Source: Siphonodentalium dalli (taxonomy: Eukaryota; Mollusca; Scaphopoda; Gadilida; Siphonodentaliidae). Taken from it: DNA of 64,000 bases. The position numbers and the translations under genes were made by a program. The notes beneath the pieces were generated by a model, which did not search any database, was not told the origin of the DNA, and saw nothing but the letters and a program-made list of their open reading frames with translations. The stretch lies in contig CP136062.1 of the NCBI GenBank assembly GCA_032622095.1, positions 7,440,001 through 7,504,000 on the forward strand, read 5' to 3'. This document shows positions 42,833 through 55,493 of this stretch, piece by piece. Position 1 is the stretch's first letter. Each line of letters opens with the position of its first letter.

Positions 42833-45104
42833 ATACCATATATAATTGTGTAATGCCATGTCCATTGTTTCACTTCACTGTTTCGTGAACGGGAGAGAAG
42901 TCAAACTTTCTAGTTTGGCATACTAAACACCACGGCTGGAACGCCGCATAAGGATCGCCACCAGTTAACCCTGTTTGTAGTCTGAACTAGTGTTCGTCTG
43001 CCATTCAGTTTCAACAACACATGTATTACGTTTCTGCTGGAAAAACAATAATTCGCGATCAGTTGCATCTTGACATGTTTTGTTTAAACAAGATATCTCT
43101 CACGACCCAAGTGCCATAACTCTATCTCCGGTTCGCGCTAGATGGTTTGCTGCCTGTGTCAAGCAAGCATAATGACCATAGTCGTACGGGTCCGGTGGGA
43201 GGGGGCGTGGGCGCGCGGTACTTTGGCTGAGAGGGCTGCAACCCCCCCCCCCCCCCCACAAACGTTTTCAAACCACCAAATTCGGGAAAATCGGGGAAAA
43301 TTCAATGGTATCTCAGGGAGAAAGTGTGGCCTATTATATGAGTTATGCCAGAACTATACATGCATATTTAAGGTTAATTTGAATCTATTTTGTTATATAT
43401 TGATGTGTATATACAATGTATATTATACAAAAACTGTATATTACAACCAATATTATTAACGATCCTGTGCCAGTATATATATTATAACCCTGCCATGACT
43501 GGAGCTAAAATGTAATTTGCAAATTCGGCAACATAATTTAGGTCCAAGTGAATTCGTGTTGTTAATTTAAAATGCTAGCTAAGACATCTATCTGCCCCAT
43601 GCAGCTCGTAGCAATAGTTCAACCTTTAAAAATCGATTTACACAAAATCACAAAAAAGTTCACTTATATAGGACAGATTGGAAGTCGGGTAGCGTAATGT
43701 AATCTCTACGCCGTTGCTTCGGACATTCAGGAACCTACGTCATGTCACGTCGTAAGCATACTAATGATCATTCAAACATGACATAAATGTACGATGACCA
43801 CAGACACAGATATCAAAAGTTGACAATGACACTTTTAATTTTGGGACCTATTATTTTAGTGAATTAATTATTTACAACCTAACACACTTGTTTAGAATTA
43901 TCCAACAGTTGGAAAGTTAAAGGAACCAAGAATTATAGCAAGCCGTACAATCGAATGTATTTATTTTATCACATTATAATCATGGTGTAGATGTTTTATT
44001 CACACAATAATTAGTTTACAACAAATCAACAATAATATATCAAAAATGGTAACATTGAGTTGCTGACAAGTGTGATCCAATTTTGTTCGTTTCAGCAACC
44101 GGTCTTCTATTACATGTAGCAGCCAAAACGCCTCCTTTTGACCAAGTGTTTCCTGAAAAAGATGACAGATGAACGCATTAGATCAACATACAATAAGCCG
44201 TCCATGGACGACGAGGCTGGTTCCAATTCCGATAATCGCGGATTTGTACATTATCCACGCACGGTGAAGACATACCATAATGTTCAGGAACATTATGTTG
44301 TAAAGTATTTTAATAATGGCTGAGTTGTTGCAAACCGACCCTGATCAAGTCGTTTATTCTGACCATTTTTGCACAAGTGCAGCCATTATACAAATATTTC
44401 AAAATAAAAATTAATGATTCATACTGACACTGATTTTTTTGTTCAAATCGCTCGGATTAGCCAATCAACGTAAAAAAGACAACTTTAAAAGTGGATTGAA
44501 AGTGGGATATTACGCAACCCAGGGTGGATTGAGCGTGGCAGGTTTAGCGTGGTTTTCATCATGATTTGGTATGTTTACCAGCCGGTATGATTGAGAGCGA
44601 GAGTTGCGCCACCACCCGGTTGGATTGAGAGAGGGAGATTGAGCCAGCCCGAGTGGATCGAGGGTGGTAGACTGATCCACATCAGGTGGATTCAGAGCGG
44701 CAGGCTGGGCGTGGTACCCATCATATTTCTGCTTCCCAACGAGTTTTCATTGGTCGGTAATAATTGTTAATTGGTAAAAATTTCTGACGTCACAAAATCA
44801 GATAGAGCCTTTCTACGAACCAAAGTTTTCTTTCATTACTATAATAAAACCATGCACTGCTATTTTTACCTCCGATATCTGGGGCGGTAGCTGATCCAGA
44901 TGTTTCATTTATTCAGGACAATCAGAGTTGTTTGAGCTAGTGGCACTGGAGCTGTAGCAACTGCGTTTTTCTCTGTTCTACAATGAAAGAAATACATCAC
45001 AAATTAATAATAGGAATGTTTAGATTGAAAAATATACCCATCAGGTATAGAAGAGTGTGACCGGGACGGTATTATCCAGTAGGCAGGTAGCTATGTTTTA
45101 CTTC
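42449..45104. repeat. tandem duplication, left copy (2.65 kb)
   Basis: Matches 45109-47759 at an offset of 2658 bases, which becomes 2655 after a poly-C run (about 43239-43257) that is three bases shorter in the right copy. Only scattered single-base differences are visible apart from the TTTGAAG tract near 42560-42670. The left boundary is in or next to the GGC-rich segment, and the right boundary is TTTTACTTCCA. Confidence 0.95.
44138..44323 (+). CDS. small open frame of unknown function, left copy
   Basis: A 61-residue charged frame (…KKMTDERIRSTYNKP… …HYPRTVKTYHNVQEHY…) preceded by a plausible acceptor TTTTGTTCGTTTCAG at about 44082-44096. The composition looks protein-like (acidic middle, basic ends), but no family is recognised. 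The identical copy at 46793 gives no evolutionary test because the duplication is too recent. Possibly a terminal exon; equally possibly chance. Confidence 0.22.
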   Translation: MTKCFLKKMTDERIRSTYNKPSMDDEAGSNSDNRGFVHYPRTVKTYHNVQEHYVVKYFNNG

Positions 45105-45108
45105 CAGC

Positions 45109-47759
45109 GGCGGCTGTTCGACTCGCATATTTAAGATAATGCATTGGCACAGGATAAAAAAATCCCGACTTCCGACTGGATTTGATATGGCGGGTCACAT
45201 TTATGACTAAATCCTGAATTTTGTTTAATTTTTGAAGTTTTTTGAAATTTGTGAAATTTGTGAATTTTTTTTAAGTTGTTGAAGTTTTTGAAATTTTTTG
45301 AAATTTTTGAAGTTTTTGAAGTTTTTGAAGTTTTTTGGACATGCCCAACCGGTATACCCATAGACCATGATGCAATGCGTGGGCGGAGAATATAGGTCAA
45401 ACTGTCTAACACCGACGGGAGTACTGCAGAGAATGTAGGTCGGATAGAGTTATCGTTCCTGATTTGCAACCAACTGGGCCCTGTATCATCATACCATATA
45501 TAATTGTGTAATGCCATGTCCATTGTTTCACTTCACTGTTTCGTGAACGGGAGAGAAGTCAAACTTTCTAGTTTGGCATACTAAACACCACGGCTGGAAC
45601 GCCGCATAAGGATCGCCACCAGTTAACCCTGTTTGTAGTCTGAACTAGTGTTCGTCTGCCATTCAGTTTCAACAACACATGTATTACGTTTCTGCTGGAA
45701 AAACAATAATTCGCGATCAGTTGCATCTTGACATGTTTCGTTTAAACAAGATATCTCTCACGACCCAAGTGCCATAACTCTATCTCCGGTTCGCGCTAGA
45801 TGGTTTGCTGCCTGTGTCAAGCAAGCATAATGACCATAGTCGTACGGGTCCGGTGGGAGGGGGCGTGGGCGCGCGGTACTTTGGCTGAGAGGGCTGCAAC
45901 CCCCCCCCCCCCACAAACGTTTTCAAACCACAAAATTCGGGAAAATCGGGGAAAATTCAATGGTATCTCAGGGAGAAAGTGTGGCCTATTATATGAGTTA
46001 TGCCAGAACTATACATGCATATTTAAGGTTAATTTGAATCTATTTTGTTATATATTGATGTGTATATACAATGTATATTATACAAAAACTGTATATTACA
46101 ACCAATATTATTAACGATCCTGTGCCAGTATATATATTATAACCCTGCCATGACTGGAGCTAAAATGTAATTTGCAAATTCGGCAACATAATTTAGGTCC
46201 AAGTGAATTCGTGTTGTTAATTTAAAATGCTAGCTAAGACATCTATCTGCCCCATGCAGCTCGTAGCAATAGTTCAACCTTTAAAAATCGATTTACACAA
46301 AATCACAAAAAAGTTCACTTATATAGGACAGATTGGAAGTCGGGTAGCGTAATGTAATCTCTACGCCGTTGCTTCGGACATTCAGGAACCTACGTCATGT
46401 CACGTCGTAAGCATACTAATGATCATTCAAACATGACATAAATGTACGATGACCACAGACACAGATATCAAAAGTTGACAATGACACTTTTAATTTTGGG
46501 ACCTATTATTTTAGTGAATTAATTATTTACAACCTAACACACTTGTTTAGAATTATCCAACAGTTGGAAAGTTAAAGGAACCAAGAATTATAGCAAGCCG
46601 TACTATCGAATGTATTTATTTTATCACATTATAATCATGGTGTAGATGTTTTATTCACACAATAATTAGTTTACAACAAATCAACAATAATATATCAAAA
46701 ATGGTAACATTGAGTTGCTGACAAGTGTGATCCAATTTTGTTCGTTTCAGCAACCGGTCTTCTATTACATGTAGCAGCCAAAACGCCTCCTTTTGACCAA
46801 GTGTTTCCTGAAAAAGATGACAGATGAACGCATTAGATCAACATACAATAAGCCGTCCATGGACGACGAGGCTGGTTCCAATTCCGATAATCGCGGATTT
46901 GTACATTATCCACGCACGGTGAAGACATACCATAATGTTCAGGAACATTATGTTGTAAAGTATTTTAATAATGGCTGAGTTGTTGCAAACCGACCCTGAT
47001 CAAGTCGTTTATTCTGACCATTTTTGCACAAGTGCAGCCATTATACAAATATTTCAAAATAAAAATTAATGATTCATACTGACACTGATTTTTTTGTTCA
47101 AATCGCTCGGATTAGCCAATCAACGTAAAAAAGACAACTTTAAAAGTGGATTGAAAGTGGGATATTACGCAACCCAGGGTGGATTGAGCGTGGCAGGTTT
47201 AGCGTGGTTTTCATCATGATTTGGTATGTTTACCAGCCGGTATGATTGAGAGCGAGAGTTGCGCCACCACCCGGTTGGATTGAGAGAGGGAGATTGAGCC
47301 AGCCCGAGTGGATCGAGGGTGGTAGACTGATCCACATCAGGTGGATTCAGAGCGGCAGGCTGGGCGTGGTACCCATCATATTTCTGCTTCCCAACGAGTT
47401 TTCATTGGTCGGTAATAATTGTTAATTGGTAAAAATTTCTGATGTCACAAAATCAGATAGAGCCTTTCTACGAACCAAAGTTTTCTTTCATTACTATAAT
47501 AAAACCATGCACTGCTATTTTTACCTCCGATATCTGGGGCGGTAGCTGATCCAGATGTTTCATTTATTCAGGACAATCAGAGTTGTTTGAGCTAGTGGCA
47601 CTGGAGCTGTAGCAACTGCGTTTTTCTCTGTTCTACAATGAAAGAAATACATCACAAATTAATAATAGGAATGTTTAGATTGAAAAATATACCCATCAGG
47701 TATAGAAGAGTGTGACCGGGACGGTATTATCCAGTAGGCAGGTAGCTATGTTTTACTTC
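45109..47759. repeat. tandem duplication, right copy (2.65 kb)
   Basis: Direct copy of the preceding block. The junction is a short GCGGCGGCTG segment followed by TTCGACTCGCATATTTAAG. Near 44510-44720 and again 47165-47375 both copies carry a degenerate GGTGGATTGAG-GTGGCAGG tandem. The copies end at TTTACTTCCA, after which unique DNA follows. Confidence 0.95.
46793..46978 (+). CDS. small open frame of unknown function, right copy
   Basis: The duplicate of the frame at 44138-44323, with the same predicted 61 residues and the same upstream acceptor-like sequence. See that entry for the evidence; function unknown. Confidence 0.22.
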   Translation: MTKCFLKKMTDERIRSTYNKPSMDDEAGSNSDNRGFVHYPRTVKTYHNVQEHYVVKYFNNG

Positions 47760-49440
47760 CAAACAAAGTCCGTGCAACGTATCACAACGATATCGTTTGT
47801 TACCAATATGACACGAAACGTGCAATACTATAGTCAGCATTAAACAGGTCGCCATTCGTGAGTAACAATTCACGCTCGCTGATATGCGGTGTTTAAAAAC
47901 ATATTGCATTTTGCTATTGGTCACGATCTCGCACCACACTGTGCTAAACAGTATGGTTTTATATGAATTGACGAGTGAAGTTAGCGATACACATCGTTCG
48001 TATGAACACTCCTTGGCGACTTAAAATTTTCCTATTGATAATTCCGAGTCCAATTCAGGGTCTGGAACTTATACGCTATAATTTTCTCAAAAATGGTGGC
48101 AAAATATATAACATCGAAGTGAGTATCCATCGTTTTCTTCGCTTAAATAAATAACTTAACCAAAAAAGATAGTAAGGAGCTTCGGGTATGTACCCATTTT
48201 TGCGAAACTATTAATACCGTCTCACCATATACATTTTACTAATTTACTGTCGAGATAATATGAGTGTTATTTCTGTCACCAGTTTTCGTGGTAATGAAAT
48301 GTCAACAGCAAATATCCTTAAAACAAATAAGTTCGATATTCGATTGTTGTAGTATCCGAGATGACTGTTTTGTGATAGCTCATTGAATAGTTCATTAGAA
48401 TAACAGCTTGCTGATATATTTGGATAAATGTAGAAACGAAAAACGAATGTTGAAATTGCCTGGCGTGATACACGTATCTTGCCGCCGTTTTCGAGAAAAT
48501 TATGACGTAGTTTCCCGACTCTGCAATTGTGTTCGTTAAATCACGACCTTTTCCAAATAATTGAATGATCGGTTGTATTCAGTGTAAAATACGTTTTATT
48601 CTCAATTAAGCACATTTCGGTCTATATAAACACTGTAAACTATAAAACGATATTATGTACTTACTAACATATAATAAAATAAATATTATATGCCAAATAT
48701 TAGCCACAAAGAACAACGCGATTTAGAATAAAACATAAACAAAATATTCGGTAACATTTCACCCAATCGTCTCGCTAGAAGGACTACCAAACATCGTCAA
48801 ATCGATAACATCAACAAAGTTTGCACGACGCGAACACATGACTGGCATCGCTCATTTATGTACATGTATCTCTCCAACTATAAATCGACTCCGCGATGAA
48901 ACGTGGTCAGTTATGCACTTTTGTTCGGTCGCTGATCGAGGCGAGTTATATAACTAACGTCCGATCAATTCCAGTTGCATCCACGTTAGAATATTGGAAT
49001 GGTGTAACAGAGTGATTATAAGCCTATATATAGGTGTCGACTTGAAGTCTTAGCACGAATAATGAGGTTTGAACCCTAATCGATAACGCCAATATAGCAG
49101 TTCAATATAGAACCACGTGGATCACACTCTGTTGACTATTGTGGCGGCATGTCATGTGACACAGAAGCGGACGATATAATAGAACCTATAAGTCGGGCAT
49201 GTAATCGACACATCTCTGCTTTTTGGTCGAATGTTTCTCGAATGGACCGAATAGACAGATAACTGACTTCCAGACGAAATATCCAGCAAAATCGTATCTA
49301 GGAATGTCGTTGTGTTAATTGTGTGCTAAAAATTGTTATCGAGTACAATATGTCTGGATCTAGCATCACGGAATTGACGACCAACTATGGTGCTATGTTG
49401 GTTCTAATTTCGGTGTACAAATTGCCTCCACATCTGAGAG
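47760..49440. other. no supported gene
   Basis: Largely unique DNA at moderate GC. Several minor frames exist, none with a motif, a start context or splice edges that I could defend. Confidence 0.4.
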
Positions 49441-49448
49441 TTTCTGCA

Positions 49449-49890
49449 ATGAAAAATGTGAGACATTGTACGAAAATCTGAACACCTTTCTAATAAAGAA
49501 TATGAGACATTGCATGAATATCTGAACATCTTTCTAATGAAGAATGAGAGTCATTGCACAAACATCTCAACGCCTTTCTGATGAAGAATGTGAGGCATTG
49601 CACGAACAGCTGAACGCCTTTCAAATGAAGAATATGAGGCATTGCACGAACATCTGAACACCTTTCAAATGAAGAATATGAGGCATTGCACCAACACCTG
49701 AACACCTTTCAAATGAAGAATATGAGACATTGCACGAACATCTGAAAACCTTTCAAATGAAGAATATGAGACATTGCACGAACATCTGAATACCTTTCTA
49801 ATGAAGAATATTAGACATTGTACGAACATCTGAACACCTTTCTAATGAAGACTATGTGACATTGTACGAACATCTGACCATATTTCTAAG
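49449..49890. repeat. 44-bp tandem repeat, about 10 copies
   Basis: The unit ATGAGACATTGCACGAACAT, CTGAACACCTTTCTAATGAA, GAAT is repeated with a few substitutions. The period is not a multiple of three, so the apparent 71-residue minus-strand frame simply cycles through all frames. Confidence 0.9.
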
Positions 49891-51170
49891 GCCGCGTCCA
49901 ACCGTTCACACCCTCGCAAATTTGCCTGGCATAACATTTCTGTTTATTTGGTTTATAGGTATTTCGATACAGTAAGCTATACTGTGCTAGAAAACAAACG
50001 CGCCATACTGGTTTCTATGACGAAATGCCTGCACAAAATATCAGACAAATTTCCCAGTGTGTGAAGGCTGCTTTTCCGGAACTGGCAATATTGCAGGATA
50101 AATGTTCATATAATTCCTTACTGATGATTACCTACATACTGCGCACTGTAGAGCGAAAAACTTCGGTGTTACTGAATATGTGTATTCGTTTGTTATCGGC
50201 ATGTTGCTTAATAAAACAAAGAAAATTTACTAAATATTACACATTTGGTTATCGTCTTATCTGAACGCTAGTTTCAGGTATATACAAAATGTAGCAGGTG
50301 GCTTTGTATGGAGGTGGCTTTGTTTTCCAACAAAAAATCAAATTCTGGCAAACATCTTCTGACAAACTTCTAACAATAATGCAAATTGTCGTCTGGTATA
50401 AAGAGCGTTTACGCGTCCGTTCGCAATTATGAGCTTTTGATATCGTTTTATGCGTATGATTTAATGATTTTCGCGATGGCTGTGTGATACAAATGATGGT
50501 GACTGCAGTTATTTTTCTTTTCTGTTTTGGTGGTGATGTTTTACAGACTTGTGTATTATTTTTTTGCACACATATCCACGGAGAGTGCATTGGGTCTCTT
50601 TAAAATGGAGGTTAAGTGACACATTTTGAATGTGAATTTGCGCGCAAATATCTGGAGTAAACGTTAAGTATGAAGCAGATGTCCGAGAACTAAAGTAACG
50701 AAATAACGTATATAATTTAAAATGGAGGGCGGGCGAGGCAAATTAGAATTGTTTGCTATAAATTTATTGTTTACATTTTTTTCTTCTGAAATACAATACG
50801 TGACATACTTTTGAATAATCAATATCAAATTCAATAATACAAAAACAGGCTGATGGAGCAAGTTCTGAGCCGACCAACCAGATAACCACCTATTAATTTA
50901 ACTATCACATCAAGTCACAAAATCATGGAAACTGTTACACATCTCTAACATTTGTTCGATCCAGATATTTGCATTAAATCCCCATTAAAATTTGGCCACT
51001 TGACCTCATGCTCAAAACTGAAAGACCGGTGGGCTCTACGCTCTCCAAACCATCTTGATGCCACTCTGCATATTCTACCCAGAAATCGGTTTATGATACT
51101 CTTTTATTCCCACAGAAAGCATATATTGATTATTTAAACGGCAATGTTCGGTGAGCCCTGTGTTATGCAT
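49891..51170. other. no supported gene; may hold later exons of the secreted-peptide gene
   Basis: Unique DNA. Downstream (minus-strand) exons of the signal-peptide gene should lie here or beyond, but none could be identified. TATAAAGAGCGTTT at 50397-50410 belongs to a dispersed short module seen elsewhere in the window. Confidence 0.35.
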
Positions 51171-51176
51171 ACCAAC

Positions 51177-51272
51177 CTCGACATCGTCTCCACTGCTTCC
51201 GGAAATTCGATTCGAGTAAACGAGCTGAACCATCATCATGGCGACCACAACAAGAATTAAAAACTTCTTCAT
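51177..51272 (-). CDS. first exon of a small secreted protein or peptide precursor
   Basis: ATG at 51272 starts MKKFLILVVVAMMMVQLVYS, a textbook signal peptide (two Lys, a 14-residue hydrophobic core, small residue at the end). It is followed by NRISGSSGDDVE. The exon would end at GAG|GTTGGT (51177) or a few bases later at TTG|GTATGC. A TATA box and short 5' UTR precede it, strengthening the call. The product is probably secreted. The mature part is on unseen exons, so function (peptide hormone, defence peptide, enzyme) cannot be stated. Confidence 0.55.
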
Positions 51273-51351
51273 CTTCGTAACTTCGTTAGCACTGGTTTAC
51301 AAGTGACAGAACTGAGTAGAGACCAATGATCATTCAGCGAGATCGCGTCGG

Positions 51352-51359
51352 AATATATA
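51352..51359 (-). promoter_or_regulatory. TATA box of the secreted-protein gene
   Basis: On the minus strand CCCCCTATATATTCC lies about 80 bases upstream of the ATG at 51272. An initiator-like CTCAGTTC (complement around 51309-51316) is 36-43 bases downstream of the box, slightly further than usual. Together they make a compact TATA promoter typical of highly expressed secretory genes. Confidence 0.5.
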
Positions 51360-51399
51360 GGGGGCTTATCGTGTGATGATCGCACTGTGTCATTCGGCC

Positions 51400-52170
51400 G
51401 CTATTAACCAGGGGGAATGATCGGAGATACCTTCAAACATTAGGCAAAATTATGCAAACCTTAGGTTGTTTTATGATAAAAGTTAAAAGCAGTTTCTGAA
51501 TATTGTTACTGATAATGACTGAAATAGTAACGCAGTGATCAAAATGCATGATTGTGTCAACTAAATAATCTCAACGTTTGCTATTTATGACTTCGGACGG
51601 AGAGCGGTGATGCCAGAAGTCACGTCCTGACCCAAACCTTACTTATTTCAGTAACTACATACGATTAGTGTTGATATAGGCTATTTTATAAGTATCCAGC
51701 GGCTCTGGGACACGTATGTCGTGTGATGGATGGTACATCAGCGGCGAATCAAAGTTTTGTTAATACTCATGCAAGGTGAATTATTTTTACTTAAACGATG
51801 ATCTAGCTCTTCAACAAAAATGTTATGTCGACCGACAAGCATTGAAAGTTTTTTGTTAAATAACAATAGATGTCTCACTGATGGTTTGCCCTTTTTTCCA
51901 CAACGAAAATAGAATATTAGCTTTGAACGATTCATAGTGCAGTTCAAAACTTTTGTCTGAATGAGTACAACTTAACCGTTGTGCATTTGCGATCACCCGC
52001 CACAAGACTGCATGGCCATGTATTATAGTAGGTTTGTCGTCGTGATGTGACTGCAACGCAAAAAAGGCATAAATGGAGAAAAAGAAAACCTTGTCGGGGT
52101 AAGGACAACAACCCTTCAAACATTATATGTGGAGCCTAAACATCCCAGTTCTAACGCGATGCACTCTAAA
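51400..52170. other. no gene seen
   Basis: Upstream flank of the minus-strand promoter; no further motif, exon or repeat supported. Confidence 0.4.
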
Positions 52171-52177
52171 TCGCGTA

Positions 52178-52235
52178 GGTAAAATTTTACCCAACAACAT
52201 TCGTGCATCACGCGAATGTTGTGTAAATTTTACCC
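52178..52235. repeat. 58-bp hairpin
   Basis: GGTAAAATTTTACCCAACAA then CATTCG is inverted as CGAATGTTGTGTAAATTTTACC around the loop TGCATCACG. TTTACCCAA and TTTTTACTCAACGCAGGGTAA just downstream repeat parts of it. Probably the remnant of a short TIR element. Confidence 0.65.
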
Positions 52236-52771
52236 AATGCTGGGCAATGTTTTTACTCAACGCAGGGTAACAATTTAACAAGATTATAACAAACAATGCC
52301 ATAGAATACCATGTGTTCACAAAAAGAGGCCAACATGTACTGCTACAAATATGGTTCACCCATTGTCTAAACAATAGGTTGCAAGCCTATTCGTTTATTG
52401 ACATTAAAGCACGTGCACGTGAGAGGGATTTTCAAAACATTACTATAACTGATTAACCCGCCGTTGCACGGGCCAAGTGTGGCAAAATATAAACAGTTCG
52501 TAATTAGGAACTGATGTTTGCTAAAACTCCCCAAATCATATCACCGGACTTGGAACAAGCTGATTCACGGTACTATGAATGACACAATACACGCACGCTT
52601 TCGCTGTCCCGATAAGGTCAAGTATAAAGAGCGTTCGAGTAGAACTTTGTCCAAATGTGGTGAATATAAAGAGCGTTTATGTCGTGTTATTATGTTCGGT
52701 AATGCGTATATGACGCTATAAGATTTCCTATATATGCAATATGTTCTCTCTCTCCACACCCCACCCAAACG

Positions 52772-52980
52772 CTATACATGCATGCATGCGAACCCTGCCC
52801 ATGTTAACCGGAGAGTACAGATTCATATCCATACCAAATTTCGTCGCAATCGGTGCAGAAATGTGAATGTTCAGCCTTCATCGTTCAACATTCGACTGCG
52901 CATATTTTCCCAAATTCATATATACAATTTTCACGGATAATATTCCCCACACTGTCTCTCTCTCTCTCACATCTCTCTCG

Positions 52981-53011
<31 letters not shown>

Positions 53012-53099
53012 ACTAGCAATCTCTATATCTCTCTAACTCCATCTCCCTTTCGATCGATCTTTCTCTCTCCATCTATCCAGTCCTCCCCCTCCCTCTCTC

Positions 53100-53133
<34 letters not shown>

Positions 53134-53553
53134 TCTCTCTCTCTATCTCACTAGCAATCTCTATATCTCTCTAACTCCATCTCCCTTTCGATCGATCTTT
53201 CTCTCTCCGTCTATTCAGTTCCCCCCTCTCTCTCTCTCTACCTATCTATCTATATCTCTCTCTCTCTCATAGGCACCATGAACAATTTCCTATATACAAA
53301 ATACACGGAGAATATTGTCAAAATTATCAACACTATCTCTTTTTCCCCACCTCCATCAAATCAACCGCTATATATGCATGTATGTGAACCCTGCCCATGT
53401 TATAACCGGAGAGTACAGATTCATATCCATACCAAATTTCGTCGCAATCGGTGCAGAAATGTGAATGTTCAGCCTTCATCGTTCAACATTCGACTGCGCA
53501 TATTTTCACAAGTTCCTATATACAATATACACGGAGATTATTCTCGAACTTGC

Positions 53554-53560
<7 letters not shown>
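52772..53560. repeat. duplicated module (offset about 596 bp) around CT microsatellites
   Basis: GAACCCTGCCCATGTTA, GGAGAGTACAGATTCATATC, AAATTTCGTCGCAATCGGTG and CATTCGACTGCGCATATTTT occur near 52790-52945 and again near 53386-53540. Between them lie (CT)n tracts (52950-53270) that contain an inner direct repeat of CACTAGCAATCTCTATATCT. The Ser/Leu-rich frames across it are artefacts. Confidence 0.8.

Positions 53561-53590
<30 letters not shown>
53557..53590. repeat. (TA)n microsatellite
   Basis: Uninterrupted AT dinucleotides for about 30 bases. A further ATATATACACATATAT tract lies at 53780-53816. Confidence 0.9.
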
Positions 53591-53591
<1 letters not shown>

Positions 53592-53599
53592 CCCCCATC

Positions 53600-54990
53600 T
53601 CTCTATCTTTCTCTCTCCATCTGGGTCCATCGCGATTAACACCACAGTGCCGTTTTTGTGACTGGGTGTGATGAACGGGTGCTCGGAGCTTCTCCAAAAC
53701 GCCGCGACGACCATTCCCGTGGGGAATTTTACCATTAGACGGGAAGTTTGGTGCTGCCGTTTTCGATTCTATAAAGTGCAAATATATATATATACACATA
53801 TATATACACATATATACGTAGTTCTCAAAATATATAGTAGATATATTGGTTGAACGATGACCTATAACTTCACGCGAATGTTAAACGCTGATTTGGACTT
53901 TGGCCGGGGGTGGGGGGGGGGGGGGGGGGTTGGAGGGCTCGCAAATGATTCACATGATTTTGATTTCACTGTAATTACTTTATATTAACAAAAAGTGTTG
54001 TTATATGGGGGGTTTTCGTGCATTTTTAATGTTTTATTTAAAAAAGTACACACTTCCAGAAAAATTGGTTTGGACTATTTCTACACGCTTTACTCGAAAT
54101 TGTTACAACGGGATATTGACATAACTTCCCTGATATGACAAAAAACGCATTTTGTTTGGCATCCCTACCCTCCCCACCCCTGTGGTATCGGCAATTTTTC
54201 TCCCTATTTTCAAATTTTGACACACAACTGAAATAAACGCTCTTTATTTTAACCATATCAGGAATAGACTAACACGAAACGCTCTGCTCTGTTCCTTGCC
54301 TTGAATATGGCTGTGTTTGTTTGTGATGTTGCATTCTGATGATTTATTCGGATTAAAAGTGGATTATAATGGAAATAGCATTCATTTACAGGTATGATTT
54401 ATATTCTAACCATTAATTAGAATATAGTTCATATATCCGATATTTATCCGTAATTTGAGAGAATATTCGTCGACGAAAAATCCCTATGGGAAATTTTGGA
54501 ATTGTGTGTGTTCTCTGTACACTGATCTAGTTTTGCAAATATATCAGCAATTATAAAATAATATTTCCAATTTGACGCCTGGTAAATATCCTTATCTATG
54601 TTTGTATTTTCCAATTATAGTTGAATTGAACCTTAACAACTAATATGTCATGGATTTGTCTACAAAATGTCAACAATGACTCCAAAGTCAAGATTGAGTT
54701 CACTGTCCTGAGATGTTCAGCTTTAAATGTATTACAGCAAATTAGCCAAAACACTTGTTCCGTTCATGTACTAATAGCTTGCAGAGAAAAATAACATCTA
54801 ACTGTATATGCAGTGGATTAGAATTTCCATTTAGCAGAATGGAATTTGATCACCAATGTCATAAAACATGTTTTGTATATCTACAACTGAAGTTGTTTAA
54901 ATCCAACAAGCGCCTCCAATCCATCCATACACAGTGTATCAAATCAGATGACTGGTGCCATTCTATGAGCATGTAACTGGTTGGAAAATA
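53600..54990. other. no gene seen; G-rich tract
   Basis: Contains a G-rich run (about 53907-53930) and one copy of the dispersed GAGCGTTT module (about 54236-54285, inverted). Otherwise unique AT-rich DNA without supported exons. Confidence 0.4.
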
Positions 54991-55029
54991 TATGTTGATG
55001 ACTGAAATAACACTATAGTATTCAACATG

Positions 55030-55493
55030 ACCAGGGCATCACCCACTTCAGCAATACAAATAGCCCAAACATGCCACAAGGACATTTAGTGCAGACAGAC
55101 TCGAGCCGTCCAAAACACTCAGTGGACAAAAGTAACCCCACGTATAAAAATTCGTCGAAATCCCATAAAAATTCGCGATTTGACCTTGAATTGACCCGAT
55201 TTCTTGGTCAAGGTCACGTCGCACGGGCAAACGAATCGGCTTACGACTCTCCCCACACGAAAGTATCCCCATACACTAATTTTCATCGAAATCCCGCGTT
55301 CGACCTTGAAATGACCAGATTTCAAGGTCAAGGTCACGTCGCACGGGCAAATTTATAGGCCCATGCCACTCCCCGGCCGAAAGTATCCCACATACAAAGT
55401 TCCATCGAAATCGGCTCGGCCGTTTTCGATTCCTACGCGAACAGACACACACACAAAGCCAGACAGACAGATCTCCCAAAAATATATAATATA
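55030..55493 (-). mobile_element. Helitron-like element, minus strand, 3'-truncated
   Basis: Carries the family text inverted (AAGGTCAAGGTCACGTCGCA twice, CGAAATCGGCTCGGCCGTTTTCGA, ACACACACAAAGCCAGACAG) and the AT-rich 5' end TTATATATTTTTGGGAGATC. Its 3' end lacks the hairpin and CTAG. Confidence 0.5.

Noticed and set aside
52853-53272. Ser/Leu-rich 139-residue frame
   Set aside because: It runs through CT microsatellites and has no other content.
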